Below are positions 53,970 through 62,577 of a stretch of DNA of 64,000 bases, one piece after another. This DNA is from Paraburkholderia sp. BL25I1N1 (GTDB taxonomy: Bacteria > Pseudomonadota > Gammaproteobacteria > Burkholderiales > Burkholderiaceae), in the NCBI RefSeq assembly GCF_003002025.1, contig NZ_PVZB01000022.1, forward strand, positions 1 to 64,000, given 5' to 3'. The notes beneath the pieces were generated by a model that was given only the letters and a program-made list of their open reading frames with translations, searched no databases and was not told the origin of the DNA. The stretch's first letter is position 1, and each line of letters begins with the position of its first letter. Both the position numbers and the translations under genes were made by a program.

Positions 53970-54284
53970 GTCCGGCGGGCGGCAGGCGTCGTTTCCCGGC
54001 CGCTTCGAGCGGCTGGCGGCGTCCCCATTGCTCGGTCTTCGCTTCATTGCGCTTGCGTTGCGCCGTGTGTCTTGCGTGCCCGCAGGCCGTGCGATTTGCG
54101 CAAGGACAGCGCAAAAAAAAGCCCGTATCGCGAGGATACGGGCGTACCGGAATTACTACTGCCACGCTGTGCTAATGGCGTTAAATCAGACTGGTACGAC
54201 GCGCGGTGGTTCCCCCAATTACTCAATATGCGCTGCGGAACTTCGCCGGCACGGCGCACGGCCGCGGCTCACGTCCGGCTCCGC
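53970..54284. other. Intergenic region with a minus-strand terminator
   Basis: These 315 bases hold no supported gene. The one clear element is the hairpin at 54113-54143 described separately. Confidence 0.4.
54113..54143 (-). terminator. Intrinsic terminator, minus strand
   Basis: GCCCGTATC at 54121-54129 pairs with GATACGGGC at 54135-54143. On the minus strand the stem is followed by eight T's (54120-54113). It ends the transcript of the exported protein gene at 54285-54539. Confidence 0.85.
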
Positions 54285-54539
54285 CTAACGCCGGCGCGTC
54301 GCATCCGGCCGAGGCGGCTCCGGCCGCGTACGCACATTGCTGGCGATATCGCCGCGCAAATCCCCACGCGGCGCCGGCGGTGTGAAGTCGCGAGCGCGTG
54401 TATCGCTTTGCTGCCAGGCTTCGATGGTAGCCGGACGATCCGGCCTCCAGTTCCAGGCCTGTTGGCGCTCTTGAGCGAGCGCCGGTGCGGCCATTGATGA
54501 AACGACAATGCCGCACAGAAGCAGTGACATTGGTTTCAT
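54285..54539 (-). CDS. Small exported Arg/Pro-rich protein
   Basis: An 84-residue product with a signal peptide (KPMSLLLCGIVVSSMAAPALA, cleavage near 22) and a hydrophilic mature part rich in Arg, Pro and Asp (RGDLRGDIASNVRTRPEPPR). GGGAG eight bases before the ATG supports the start. Function unknown. Confidence 0.7.
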   Translation of the reverse strand: MKPMSLLLCGIVVSSMAAPALAQERQQAWNWRPDRPATIEAWQQSDTRARDFTPPAPRGDLRGDIASNVRTRPEPPRPDATRRR

Positions 54540-54824
54540 GCTGAGCTCCCGTCAAGCCGATCAACAAGGCCTGTTTGCATACATATAAGGTATGCCCAGT
54601 CACGAAAGCACGCTGTAAGTAATAGTAAATGGATGTTTCACCCGCAACGACGGCGCTGCTTCACACGTCTGGAGCAGCGCGCAGGCTGGGTGCGGCGGGA
54701 AGGGACGACTGTGGTGGGCGCGCCGGGAGCGGTGCCCATATCAGGCAGGGCGCGCATGAAGACGCGTCGACCTGGGTTTGATACATGCCGGGCGCCCGCA
54801 GGCGCCCGGGGGAAACAGTATGCG

Positions 54825-55226
54825 TCAGGCCATCTTGACCGGCGCGCGCCACGATTCCGGATTGGTCCAGAATGCGCCGCGCAGGCGATCACGGCTCGGC
54901 GGTGCCGGCGGTTTCGCGGCGGTCGCGCCAATCCGGCCGCGCAGCGAAATTTCACGGCCGCTCGTGCCGAGTCGCTTAACTATTTCGGCGAGCGTACCAT
55001 CGGCTTGCCACTCGTCGAAACGGCGGCGGCAAGTCGGCGGCGACGGATAGCGGCCCGGCAGTTTGGACCAGCCTTCGCCCGTCGACAGCACCCACAGCAC
55101 GGCGTTGACAACCGCGCGCGCTTCCACGCGTGGCCGACCGCGCCGTTCGCTCCGTGCGGGCTCCGCACAGAACAACGCCTCGACCAGCGCCCACTCGTTG
55201 TCTCTCAAATCGTCGAACAGCATCAT
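54825..55226 (-). CDS. DUF4096 / IS5-type transposase N-terminal-like protein
   Basis: A 133-residue protein whose first 90 residues (FDDLRDNEWALVEALFCAEP, GRPRVEARAVVNAVLWVLST, GEGWSKLPGRYPSPPTCRRRF) match the N-terminal DNA-binding part of IS5-family transposases. The DDE catalytic domain is missing; instead there is a short tail (RGRIGATAAKPPAPP). No terminal inverted repeats were found around it. It may be a truncated relic or a kept, domesticated regulator; the intact frame favours the latter slightly. Confidence 0.75.
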   Translation of the reverse strand: MMLFDDLRDNEWALVEALFCAEPARSERRGRPRVEARAVVNAVLWVLSTGEGWSKLPGRYPSPPTCRRRFDEWQADGTLAEIVKRLGTSGREISLRGRIGATAAKPPAPPSRDRLRGAFWTNPESWRAPVKMA

Positions 55227-55632
55227 GTTTCACCTCAGCGAAGCTAACTCCGGTGCGCTGCCCCGCGCCGCGCACTCTCCATGCACTCGATAGGCGAGTG
55301 CCAAGGAGGGTCGGGCTTGCCACGGTCTGCTATGCAGTCAGAATCATGGCGCCGACCCTTGTGTGCATCTAAACGCAGGAAGTGTGCCAAGTTGAGTCCA
55401 ACCGCCTGAAAGCCCTGTGACAGCGGGCCAGCGCGGGCGCTAGCTAGGGGCGTATAAGAATCCAAAAAACCCATCTCGCAAATCGGGACAATCACCAATC
55501 TTGTGCAATCAGGCCCGACCAGCGTGCGTTTGCGCCTTATTGCTGCATTGCAGCGAAACTGCGAAAAGGATCTGGGGTGCTGTCTTTGGCCTTACAATGC
55601 GCATCAAATGATGCAATTGATGAGGTCGGTAA
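55227..55632. other. Intergenic region before the LysR-type gene
   Basis: About 400 bases without a gene. GCTGC-ATT-GCAGC at 55542-55554, a TACAAT at 55593-55598 and GCATC-AAAT-GATGC at 55601-55614 lie in the last 100 bases, consistent with the promoter and operator of the regulator. Confidence 0.5.
55601..55614. promoter_or_regulatory. Dyad at the LysR-type gene promoter
   Basis: GCATC-AAAT-GATGC is a perfect 5-bp dyad just after a TACAAT -10-like element and 19 bases before the start codon, a place where self-repression would act. Confidence 0.45.
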
Positions 55633-56535
55633 ATGAATGTCACGCTGCGTCAGCTAAGGGTTTTCATCGAGGTTGCCCGTTTGCAGAGCTTCAGCCGCGC
55701 CGGCGATGAAATCGGCCTGACGCAGTCAGCAGTCAGCCGCTGCGTGCGGGAACTGGAGAGCGAGATCGGTCTCAAGCTGATCGACCGCACTACCCGGGAG
55801 GTGCAACTCACGGATGTCGGCGGCAACCTGGTGTCGAGCGTGTCGCGTCTGCTGACCGACCTTGACGACGCACTTCGCGAGATCCGCGAAATCGGTGAAC
55901 AGCGCCGCGGACGCGTGGTGGTGGCCGCCAGCCCGACGGTGGCATGTCGGCTCATGCCGCGCGTGGTGGCCTCGTTCGGGCAGCAATTCCCCTATATCGC
56001 GCTCGGCTTGCGCGACGACGTGCAGAGCGACGTGGTGCGCAAGGTCAAGTCGGGCGAGGTGGACTTCGGCGTGATCATCGGCCCGTTTTCCGCCGACGAC
56101 CTGCTAAGCGAATCGCTGATGACGGATTCGTTCTGCGTCGTCTCGCGCGACGATCATCCATTAGCGGCGCAGGAGCAGGTGGCGTGGACTGACCTGGACG
56201 GCCAGCAGCTCGTAATGCTCGATTACGCATCGGGCAGCCGGCCGATCATCGACGCCGCGATGCAGGAATATGGCGTGAGCGCCACGGTGGTGCAGGAGCT
56301 GGGGCATTCCGCGACCGTTTTTGGGCTGGTCGAGGCGGGCGTCGGCGTGAGCGTGCTGCCTTGGCTGGCCTTGCCGCTACCGGCGGGCGCGGCGCTGGTA
56401 GCCCGGCCGCTCGAGCCGCGCGCGGAGCGTACGGTCGAGCTGGTGCGGCGGCGCGACCGCTCCCTGTCGCCGGCGGCGGAGGCGGTGTGGGGACTGATTC
56501 GCCAGTTGCCGGGGAGGGCGGAGGACTTGAACTAG
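55633..56535 (+). CDS. LysR-family transcriptional regulator
   Basis: A 300-residue regulator with an N-terminal HTH (TLRQLRVFIEVARLQSFSRA; IGLTQSAVSRCVRELESEIG) and an effector domain from about 92 (GRVVVAASPTVACRLMPRVV). The nearest gene downstream is a PLP aminotransferase 302 bases on, in the same direction, a possible target. Effector unknown. Confidence 0.9.
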   Translation: MNVTLRQLRVFIEVARLQSFSRAGDEIGLTQSAVSRCVRELESEIGLKLIDRTTREVQLTDVGGNLVSSVSRLLTDLDDALREIREIGEQRRGRVVVAASPTVACRLMPRVVASFGQQFPYIALGLRDDVQSDVVRKVKSGEVDFGVIIGPFSADDLLSESLMTDSFCVVSRDDHPLAAQEQVAWTDLDGQQLVMLDYASGSRPIIDAAMQEYGVSATVVQELGHSATVFGLVEAGVGVSVLPWLALPLPAGAALVARPLEPRAERTVELVRRRDRSLSPAAEAVWGLIRQLPGRAEDLN

Positions 56536-56837
56536 TTTGTGGTGGTCGAAGGTGCGCGATGTTCCAGGGAGTGGCGAATCCGCGGCCGCTTAAAGAGTGC
56601 GAAATTCCGATGGGTAGAAGGCGCGGTGGCGTGACGAGTGCGCTACCCTGAGTTCGGGCGGTGCGACGGGGCGATCGGCGCGGCTCTCGAAGCATGGCGC
56701 CTGGCCGCGCCCCATCCGCGACCAATCGTCCCCACGCATTCTCATCCGGCGGTTTCGCGGTCCCGAAAAGACGCACCAAGCTAAACTATCGCCTCTGCTG
56801 AAGTTCAACCCATGCCTTTCCCCGTCTGGAAGCCTCG
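56536..56837. other. Intergenic region before the aminotransferase
   Basis: About 300 bases holding the promoter of the aminotransferase. No gene, terminator or clear dyad was seen. Confidence 0.35.
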
Positions 56838-58064
56838 ATGAGCGAATCGGACCTGCCGGTGCCATCCATCCCGAACGCGCGCGATGCCGTGCGCGCACTG
56901 CGTCCTTCGCAGATCCGCGAAGTCGCCAACGCCGGTTTCGGCGTCGCCGACGTGCTGCCGTTCTGGTTCGGCGAATCCGACCGCGTCACGCCCGCCTTCA
57001 TCCGCGAGGCCGCTAGCGCGTCGCTCGCGGCCGGCGCGACGTTCTACACGCACAACCTCGGCATCGCACCGCTGCGCGCCGCGCTGGCGGGCTATGTCAG
57101 CGACCTGCACGGCGCGACGTCGGCGCAGCACATCGCGGTGACGAGCGCGGGCGTGAATGCGCTGATGCTCGCGGCGCAACTCGTGGTGGGCGCTGGCGAC
57201 CGCGTCGTCGCGGTCACGCCGCTGTGGCCGAATCTGGTCGAGATTCCGAAGATTCTCGGCGCGCATGTCGAAACGGTCGCGCTGGGTTACGGCGAGCGCG
57301 GCTGGCAACTCGACCTCGGGCAACTGCTGGCAGCGTTGACGCCGGACACGAAAATGCTCCTGATCAACTCGCCGAACAATCCGACGGGCTGGGTGATGAG
57401 CCGCGACGAGCAGCGTGCCGTGTTGGCGCATTGCCGGCGCCACGGCATCTGGATCGTCGCGGACGAAGTCTACGAACGCCTTTACTATGCGAACGCCGAG
57501 CCCGGCGCGGCCGGGGCGCCCTCGCGCACGGCGCCGTCATTCCTCGATCTGGCCACCCGAGACGAACGCGTGATCTGCATCAATTCGTTTTCGAAGGCAT
57601 GGTTGATGACGGGCTGGCGGCTCGGCTGGATCGTCGCCCCGGCCGCGTTGATGGACGATCTGGGCAAGCTCGTCGAGTACAACACTTCATGCGCCCCGGC
57701 CTTCGTGCAGCAGGCGGGCATTGCGGCAATCGAGCAGGGCGAGTGCTTCACGCAGGAACTGGTGCGCGATCTGAAGGCGTCGCGCGACCATCTGGTGAGC
57801 GCGCTCGCCTCGGTGCCCGGCGTCGACGTCAAGGCGCCGCCCGGCGCGATGTATCTGTTTTTCTCGATGCCGGGCGCCTCGCGCAGCCTGGAGCTTTGCA
57901 AGGCGATGGTGCGTGATGTCGGGCTGGGCGTGGCGCCGGGCAGCGCGTTCGGTCCGCAAGGCGAGGGCTTCGTGCGTTGGTGCTACGCCTGCGACACGGC
58001 GCGGCTGGACGCGGGCGTCGAGCGCCTGAAACGGTTCTTGAGGGAACATGCAGCGGCACAATGA
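56838..58064 (+). CDS. Class I/II PLP-dependent aminotransferase
   Basis: A 408-residue fold-type I aminotransferase. PLP is expected on Lys253 in INSFSKAWLMTGWRLGW. Other family features are SPNNPTGWVM (Asn binding the cofactor), IVADEVYERLYY and the C-terminal Arg in GEGFVRWCYA. It is of the general AspC/aromatic or alanine type; the amino-acid donor cannot be told. A terminator follows at 58126-58161. Confidence 0.9.
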   Translation: MSESDLPVPSIPNARDAVRALRPSQIREVANAGFGVADVLPFWFGESDRVTPAFIREAASASLAAGATFYTHNLGIAPLRAALAGYVSDLHGATSAQHIAVTSAGVNALMLAAQLVVGAGDRVVAVTPLWPNLVEIPKILGAHVETVALGYGERGWQLDLGQLLAALTPDTKMLLINSPNNPTGWVMSRDEQRAVLAHCRRHGIWIVADEVYERLYYANAEPGAAGAPSRTAPSFLDLATRDERVICINSFSKAWLMTGWRLGWIVAPAALMDDLGKLVEYNTSCAPAFVQQAGIAAIEQGECFTQELVRDLKASRDHLVSALASVPGVDVKAPPGAMYLFFSMPGASRSLELCKAMVRDVGLGVAPGSAFGPQGEGFVRWCYACDTARLDAGVERLKRFLREHAAAQ

Positions 58065-58434
58065 ACTCGTGGCGGAAAAGGTGGCTGCCTGAAGCTATTG
58101 AGCCAACCAAGCGAAGATCGGCGGAAAAAAGCGGGTTTTTATCAAATTAAGCCCGCTTTTTCACTAAAGCGCGTCCGTGAAGCCGGGGTTGGAAAATGCG
58201 CGGGGGATTTCGTCTTTACGCACTGATTGTTTTTGCGTAATATGGCGCTCAGTCACGCGGTTCCCTTCAGGAATATCGCTGCTCCGTCCGGCTGGGTTTG
58301 GTTCGATTGTCTGTTTCGCCTCCCCCCGGTGCGTGCTCCCATCAATATGACCGATCAGAATCGGGCGAGCGCGTCTTCAGTTCCACATCGTCTGTTTGAT
58401 CCGGTTCTTTGACCACAGGGTCTGACCTAGCTGC
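58065..58434. other. Intergenic region before scpB
   Basis: About 370 bases. Besides the terminator, it must hold the scpB promoter. I see AT-rich sequence at about 58225-58245 but no certain -35/-10. Confidence 0.4.
58126..58161. terminator. Terminator after the aminotransferase
   Basis: AAAAAGCGGG at 58126-58135 pairs with CCCGCTTTTT at 58152-58161 around a 16-base loop. It gives a T-run on the plus strand and, read the other way, one on the minus strand. Confidence 0.75.
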
Positions 58435-59631
58435 ATGAATACCCAAGAGGCGAAGATCGTCCTCGAGACTGCCTTGATCTGCGCGCAGGAGCCGTTAAAG
58501 CTCGGCGAGTTGCGCAAGCTCTTTGCCGACGGCGTGTCGGCAGACACCGTTCGGACGTTGCTCGAAGACCTCAAGCAGGACTGGTCTGGGCGCGGTGTGG
58601 AGTTGGTCGGGCTGGCGTCGGGCTGGCGATTTCAAAGCAAGCCCGCGATGCGCTCGTATCTGGATCGTTTGCATCCTGAGAAACCGCCGAAATATTCGCG
58701 CGCGGTACTCGAAACGCTCGCGATCATTGCATACCGGCAACCGGTGACGCGCGGCGACATTGAAGAGATTCGCGGCGTCACGGTGAATACGCAGGTCGTC
58801 AAGCAACTCGAAGATCGCGGCTGGATCGAAGTGATCGGTCATCGTGACGTGCCGGGTCGCCCGGCACTGTACGCGACCACGCGGCAATTCCTCGACGACC
58901 TCGGGCTGACGGCGTTGGACGAATTGCCGCCGCTCGCCGATCCGTCGGCACAGTTGAACGCGGATCTGCTCGGCCAGCACGCAATCGAGTTCGCCGAGGC
59001 CGATGTCGCACAGGTTTCGGCTCCGGAAGAAGAGCAGGTGGATTCCGGCGTGGTAGTTGAAGCAGGCGCTGTTGCTGATGAGCTTGTGAGCGCAACTGCC
59101 GATGGCGAGGCGGAGAATATTCCGCACGCCACGAGCGAAGCGCCGCAATCCGACTCCGCCGACGCAATTGGCCATGCCGCTGACAGCCCGCCTGGAGAAC
59201 TGAACGAGGCGTCAGGAACAGAAATCGCCGACAAGTTTGCTGAAGCGCACGAGACGCAGCACGCTGAGCCGGTGGAATCGGCGCAGGCGGCCGACGCGGC
59301 GGTGGAAGTCGCCGCGCAAAACGCATCGGCATCGTCCGGAGCGCATACGGACGCCGCTGCCACGCCGGCCGCGCAGGAACAGGCTGAGACTGCGCACCCG
59401 GCGAACGTTGTACCGCAGACCGGCGTCGCCGAGTCCGCAGAGAATCACGATCCGGTCTCCCAGGCCGATCCGGCAATACCCGCGCACGACTCGGGCGTAC
59501 TCCGCAATACGGAGCACGCCGCCGAGCCGAACCCGACCAAGGCGGCGCACGGCGATCCTCTGGATCGTCGCGATGCGGCGCAGGACGCAGGCATTCTGAC
59601 CGACGACGAACCCGAGTCGCGCAGCGCCTGA
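58435..59631 (+). CDS. scpB: Segregation and condensation protein B
   Basis: Kleisin-associated winged-helix subunit of the SMC-ScpAB chromosome condensation complex. Residues 1-175 hold the two winged-helix domains (LETALICAQEPLKLGELRKL; SRAVLETLAIIAYRQPVTRGDIEEIRG; LEDRGWIEVIGHRDVPGRP). The remaining 220 residues are Ala/Glu/Pro-rich and look disordered, roughly doubling the usual length. scpA is not adjacent. The gene leads the scpB-rluB block. Confidence 0.93.
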   Translation: MNTQEAKIVLETALICAQEPLKLGELRKLFADGVSADTVRTLLEDLKQDWSGRGVELVGLASGWRFQSKPAMRSYLDRLHPEKPPKYSRAVLETLAIIAYRQPVTRGDIEEIRGVTVNTQVVKQLEDRGWIEVIGHRDVPGRPALYATTRQFLDDLGLTALDELPPLADPSAQLNADLLGQHAIEFAEADVAQVSAPEEEQVDSGVVVEAGAVADELVSATADGEAENIPHATSEAPQSDSADAIGHAADSPPGELNEASGTEIADKFAEAHETQHAEPVESAQAADAAVEVAAQNASASSGAHTDAAATPAAQEQAETAHPANVVPQTGVAESAENHDPVSQADPAIPAHDSGVLRNTEHAAEPNPTKAAHGDPLDRRDAAQDAGILTDDEPESRSA

Positions 59632-59651
59632 CGTAACCGAACTTTTTTTGC

Positions 59652-59670
59652 CACGCCCGCAACGGGCGTG
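59652..59670. other. Hairpin in the rluB leader
   Basis: CACGCCCG at 59652-59659 pairs with CGGGCGTG at 59663-59670 around CAA. No T-run follows, so it is not a terminator; it lies 26 bases before the rluB start and may affect translation. Confidence 0.45.
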
Positions 59671-59695
59671 CGCGACCTGACATTTTGAGGTTGTT

Positions 59696-61582
59696 TTGAC
59701 ACATACCCACGACACCGATTCGTCCGAATCCGAGCGCGCCGTGCCGTCGGCGCGCGCTGACGAAACGCGCACCAAGCAAGCGTCGGCAGGCGAGGGCGAG
59801 CGCCCGGCGCAGACCACGGAAGCAGACGGCGAAGACCGTCCGCGCCGCGGCCTGCGTCGCGGCCCGCGCAGCCTGATCGCCCGGCGTCGCGCCGGCGCGA
59901 AGACGAAGGGCGCCGAAGGCGCGCCCGCGCAAGGGGCGCCGGTCGTCACCGAAGCGCCGCCGGACGGCGAAGTCGTCGCGCAAGTGCGTATGCCGCGCAA
60001 GGACGCCGGCGCCAAGGGTCAAGGGCCGCGCCGCAATGCGGGCGGCGTGAAGCGTGAGGGCGCACCGCGTGACGGCGCGCCGCGCGAAGGTCAGCGTGAA
60101 GGTCAACGTGAAGGTCAACGCGAGCGTCAGCCGCGTGAAGGCGGCCAGCGTCAGAACAGCCGCCGCGGCGGTGAAGCGCCGGCGGCCGCGGCAGTCGCGG
60201 GTCAGGACGATCTGTTTTCGTACGTCACATCGCCCGCGTTCGACGCGGACAACAGCACCACCGGCGGCGTGCGCGCGCCGATGCTGCGCCGTGGCAAGCC
60301 GGCCGCGCCCAAGCGCGTGCTCGCCGCTGACGACGACGCGCCGAAGCTGCACAAGGTGCTGGCCGAAGCCGGCATGGGTTCGCGCCGCGACATGGAAGAA
60401 TTGATCGTCGCCGGCCGCGTGTCGGTGAACGGCGAGCCGGCTCACATCGGCCAGCGCATCATGCCGACCGACCAGGTTCGCATCAACGGCAAGCCGGTCA
60501 AGCGCAAGCTGGCCAACAAGCCGCCGCGCGTGCTGCTGTATCACAAACCGACCGGCGAAATCGTCAGCCATGCGGATCCGGAAGGTCGTGCTTCGGTGTT
60601 CGACAATCTGCCGCCGATGAAAACCGCCAAGTGGCTCGCGGTCGGCCGTCTCGACTTCAACACCGAAGGTCTGCTGATGCTGACCACGTCGGGCGATCTG
60701 GCGAACCGTTTCATGCACCCGCGTTATAGCGTGGAGCGTGAATATGCGGTGCGCGTGGTCGGCGAACTGGCCGAAGGCATGCGTCAGAAGCTGCTGAACG
60801 GCGTCGAGCTGGAAGACGGCCCCGCGAACTTCCTGCGTATCCGCGATGGCGGCGGCGAAGGCACGAATCACTGGTATCACGTCGCGCTCGCCGAAGGGCG
60901 TAACCGCGAAGTGCGCCGTATGTTCGAAGCGGCCGGCCTGATGGTCAGCCGCCTGATTCGTACCCGTCACGGCCCGATCTCGCTGCCCAAGGGTCTCAAG
61001 CGCGGCCGCTGGGAAGAGCTCGAGGACAACCAGGTGCGCGCGCTGATGGCGTCGGTCGGCCTGAAGGCGCCGGCGGAAGACAAGGGCGGTCGCCGGGAAG
61101 CGCCGGAGCGCAAGCAGCCGGATCCGATGCAGACGTCGATGGGCTTCATCGGCCGCGAACCCGTGCTGATGTCGCATGGCCGCTTCGACCAGCAACAACC
61201 GCGCGGCCAGGGTCAGGGACGGCGAGGTGCGGCGGGCGGTGGCTTCGGTGGTGGTGCGGGCGCAGGTTTCGGCGGTGGCTACGGCAATCGCGGCGGCGCG
61301 CGTGGCGCTGGTGGGTTCAGTGGCCCGATGGGCGGCGGCGCGGGCGGCCCGCGTGGCGGCCGTGAAGTCGATGGCAATCGCGCACCGTCCGGCAGTGGCA
61401 ACCGTGCGGCCGGCGGCGGCAAGCGCGCCGGCGGCAGCGGCGGTCCCAATCCGGGTAGCGGCGGTGGCAATCGCGGGCCGGGCGGCAATCGCGGCGGTGC
61501 CGGCAACCGTGCGGGCGGCGGCAACGCCGGCGGCGCCAATCGTGGCGGCGGCGCTCCTCGCGGCCGTTCGCGCGGTCGCTAA
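59696..61582 (+). CDS. rluB: 23S rRNA pseudouridine synthase, RluB type
   Basis: Makes pseudouridine 2605 (E. coli numbering) in 23S rRNA. The 628-residue protein has a disordered basic N-terminus of about 210 residues (with REGQREGQREGQ repeats). An S4 RNA-binding domain follows at about 215-265 (KLHKVLAEAGMGSRRDMEEL) and the RsuA/RluB catalytic domain, with the Asp in VGRLDFNTEGLLML near 319. The last 170 residues are Gly/Arg/Asn-rich. A TTG at 59696 is used, with GAGG at 59687-59690 five bases before. Confidence 0.93.
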   Translation: MTHTHDTDSSESERAVPSARADETRTKQASAGEGERPAQTTEADGEDRPRRGLRRGPRSLIARRRAGAKTKGAEGAPAQGAPVVTEAPPDGEVVAQVRMPRKDAGAKGQGPRRNAGGVKREGAPRDGAPREGQREGQREGQRERQPREGGQRQNSRRGGEAPAAAAVAGQDDLFSYVTSPAFDADNSTTGGVRAPMLRRGKPAAPKRVLAADDDAPKLHKVLAEAGMGSRRDMEELIVAGRVSVNGEPAHIGQRIMPTDQVRINGKPVKRKLANKPPRVLLYHKPTGEIVSHADPEGRASVFDNLPPMKTAKWLAVGRLDFNTEGLLMLTTSGDLANRFMHPRYSVEREYAVRVVGELAEGMRQKLLNGVELEDGPANFLRIRDGGGEGTNHWYHVALAEGRNREVRRMFEAAGLMVSRLIRTRHGPISLPKGLKRGRWEELEDNQVRALMASVGLKAPAEDKGGRREAPERKQPDPMQTSMGFIGREPVLMSHGRFDQQQPRGQGQGRRGAAGGGFGGGAGAGFGGGYGNRGGARGAGGFSGPMGGGAGGPRGGREVDGNRAPSGSGNRAAGGGKRAGGSGGPNPGSGGGNRGPGGNRGGAGNRAGGGNAGGANRGGGAPRGRSRGR

Positions 61583-61874
61583 GCACCACGCCGGTCATGC
61601 GATGGCGGTGAGCCACGGATCTTTTTCAAGGATCTTTCGCCGGCGACCGGCAGAGTCGATCGACGAAAGGCATTAGCCCGGCGCCGCTCACATTTCATGT
61701 GACGCATAAAACCGCGGCGTAAAGGGAAGTGGGGGCGGATTTCATCTGCCCCGCTTGTCCGGTGCGGGTTCAGGGCGGCGTCAGCCGCCTTGCAAAAGCC
61801 CCGAAGCGCCGTCATATCGTTGAAAGATTCCCATGAAATCAAGCGGAAAAGCGCGTTGGGCGGCGTTCTGCGGT

Positions 61875-61903
61875 TTGCGTTTGTCCCGAAAAATGGCTAC
61901 AAT
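61875..61903 (+). promoter_or_regulatory. Promoter of the rimP-nusA operon
   Basis: TACAAT at 61898-61903 is a strong -10. TTGCGT at 61875-61880, 17 bases upstream, is a fair -35. Transcription would start near 61910, some 210 bases before rimP. Confidence 0.6.
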
Positions 61904-61967
61904 CGCGAAGTCGCTGGGCGTGCGGCTTTTTATGTGCGGCTCAGGTGCGACCACCGGCAATAAGATG

Positions 61968-61992
61968 ATGGGCGTTTAGCCCATTTTTTTTT
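61968..61992 (+). terminator. Leader terminator / possible attenuator before rimP-nusA
   Basis: ATGGGC at 61968-61973 pairs with GCCCAT at 61979-61984 around GTTTA, followed by nine T's. It lies about 60 bases after the predicted transcription start and 127 bases before rimP, inside the leader, so it must be read through for rimP and nusA to be made. Confidence 0.8.
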
Positions 61993-62118
61993 GCCGCGCA
62001 GTTCTCAGTGGTTCGGCATCTCGGGTAGCACGAACGTGCGCCGGCTTGGCGCGCGGCCCGCATTGGTTGTTTGCAAAACAAGCGGCAGGCTCGCTGCGCG
62101 AACATCTAAGAGGGCACT

Positions 62119-62577
62119 GTGCAACTGACGGAACTGATTGAAACCACGGTCGTGGGACTCGGCTACGAGCTCGTCGATCTCGAGCGCACCGGGCGCGGCA
62201 TGTTGTGTATCTATATCGACCAGCCGGCCGGCATCGCGATCGAAGACTGCGAGAAAGTCACGCGTCAGCTCCAGCACGTTTTGACGGTCGAAAATATCGA
62301 TTACGAGCGGCTTGAAGTATCGTCGCCGGGGCTCGACCGCCCGCTGAAAAAACTGGCGGATTTTGAACGCTTCGCAGGCAGCGAAGTGGTAATCACATTG
62401 AAAAAGCCATTGGACGGACGGAAATCGTACCGGGGCATTCTGCATGCTCCGCAAGACGAGACGATCGGTCTGGAATTTGAAGGGAAGGAAGGCGCCGCGA
62501 TGCTCGATTTCACGCTCGCGGATATCGATAAGGCACGCCTCGTTCCGAAGTTTGACTTTAGGAGCCGCAAACAATGA
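62119..62577 (+). CDS. rimP: Ribosome maturation factor RimP
   Basis: A 152-residue factor for 30S subunit assembly, with the typical N-terminal domain (LIETTVVGLGYELVDLE; IDYERLEVSSPGLDRPLKK) and C-terminal SH3-like domain. It starts at a GTG with AGAGGG at 62108-62113. Its stop overlaps the nusA start (ATGA), the standard rimP-nusA-infB order. Confidence 0.95.
   Translation: MQLTELIETTVVGLGYELVDLERTGRGMLCIYIDQPAGIAIEDCEKVTRQLQHVLTVENIDYERLEVSSPGLDRPLKKLADFERFAGSEVVITLKKPLDGRKSYRGILHAPQDETIGLEFEGKEGAAMLDFTLADIDKARLVPKFDFRSRKQ

Larger units (their letters stand above)
61583..62118. other. Intergenic region before rimP
   Basis: These 536 bases contain the rimP-nusA promoter and leader, described separately, and no gene. 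The first 280 bases show nothing further. Confidence 0.5.

Noticed and set aside
59652..59670. Terminator between scpB and rluB
   Set aside because: The stem is good, but the T-run is before it and not after, so it cannot be an intrinsic terminator on the plus strand.
58799..61198. 799-codon minus-strand frame opposite scpB and rluB
   Set aside because: Antisense shadow; both plus-strand genes have clear family motifs.
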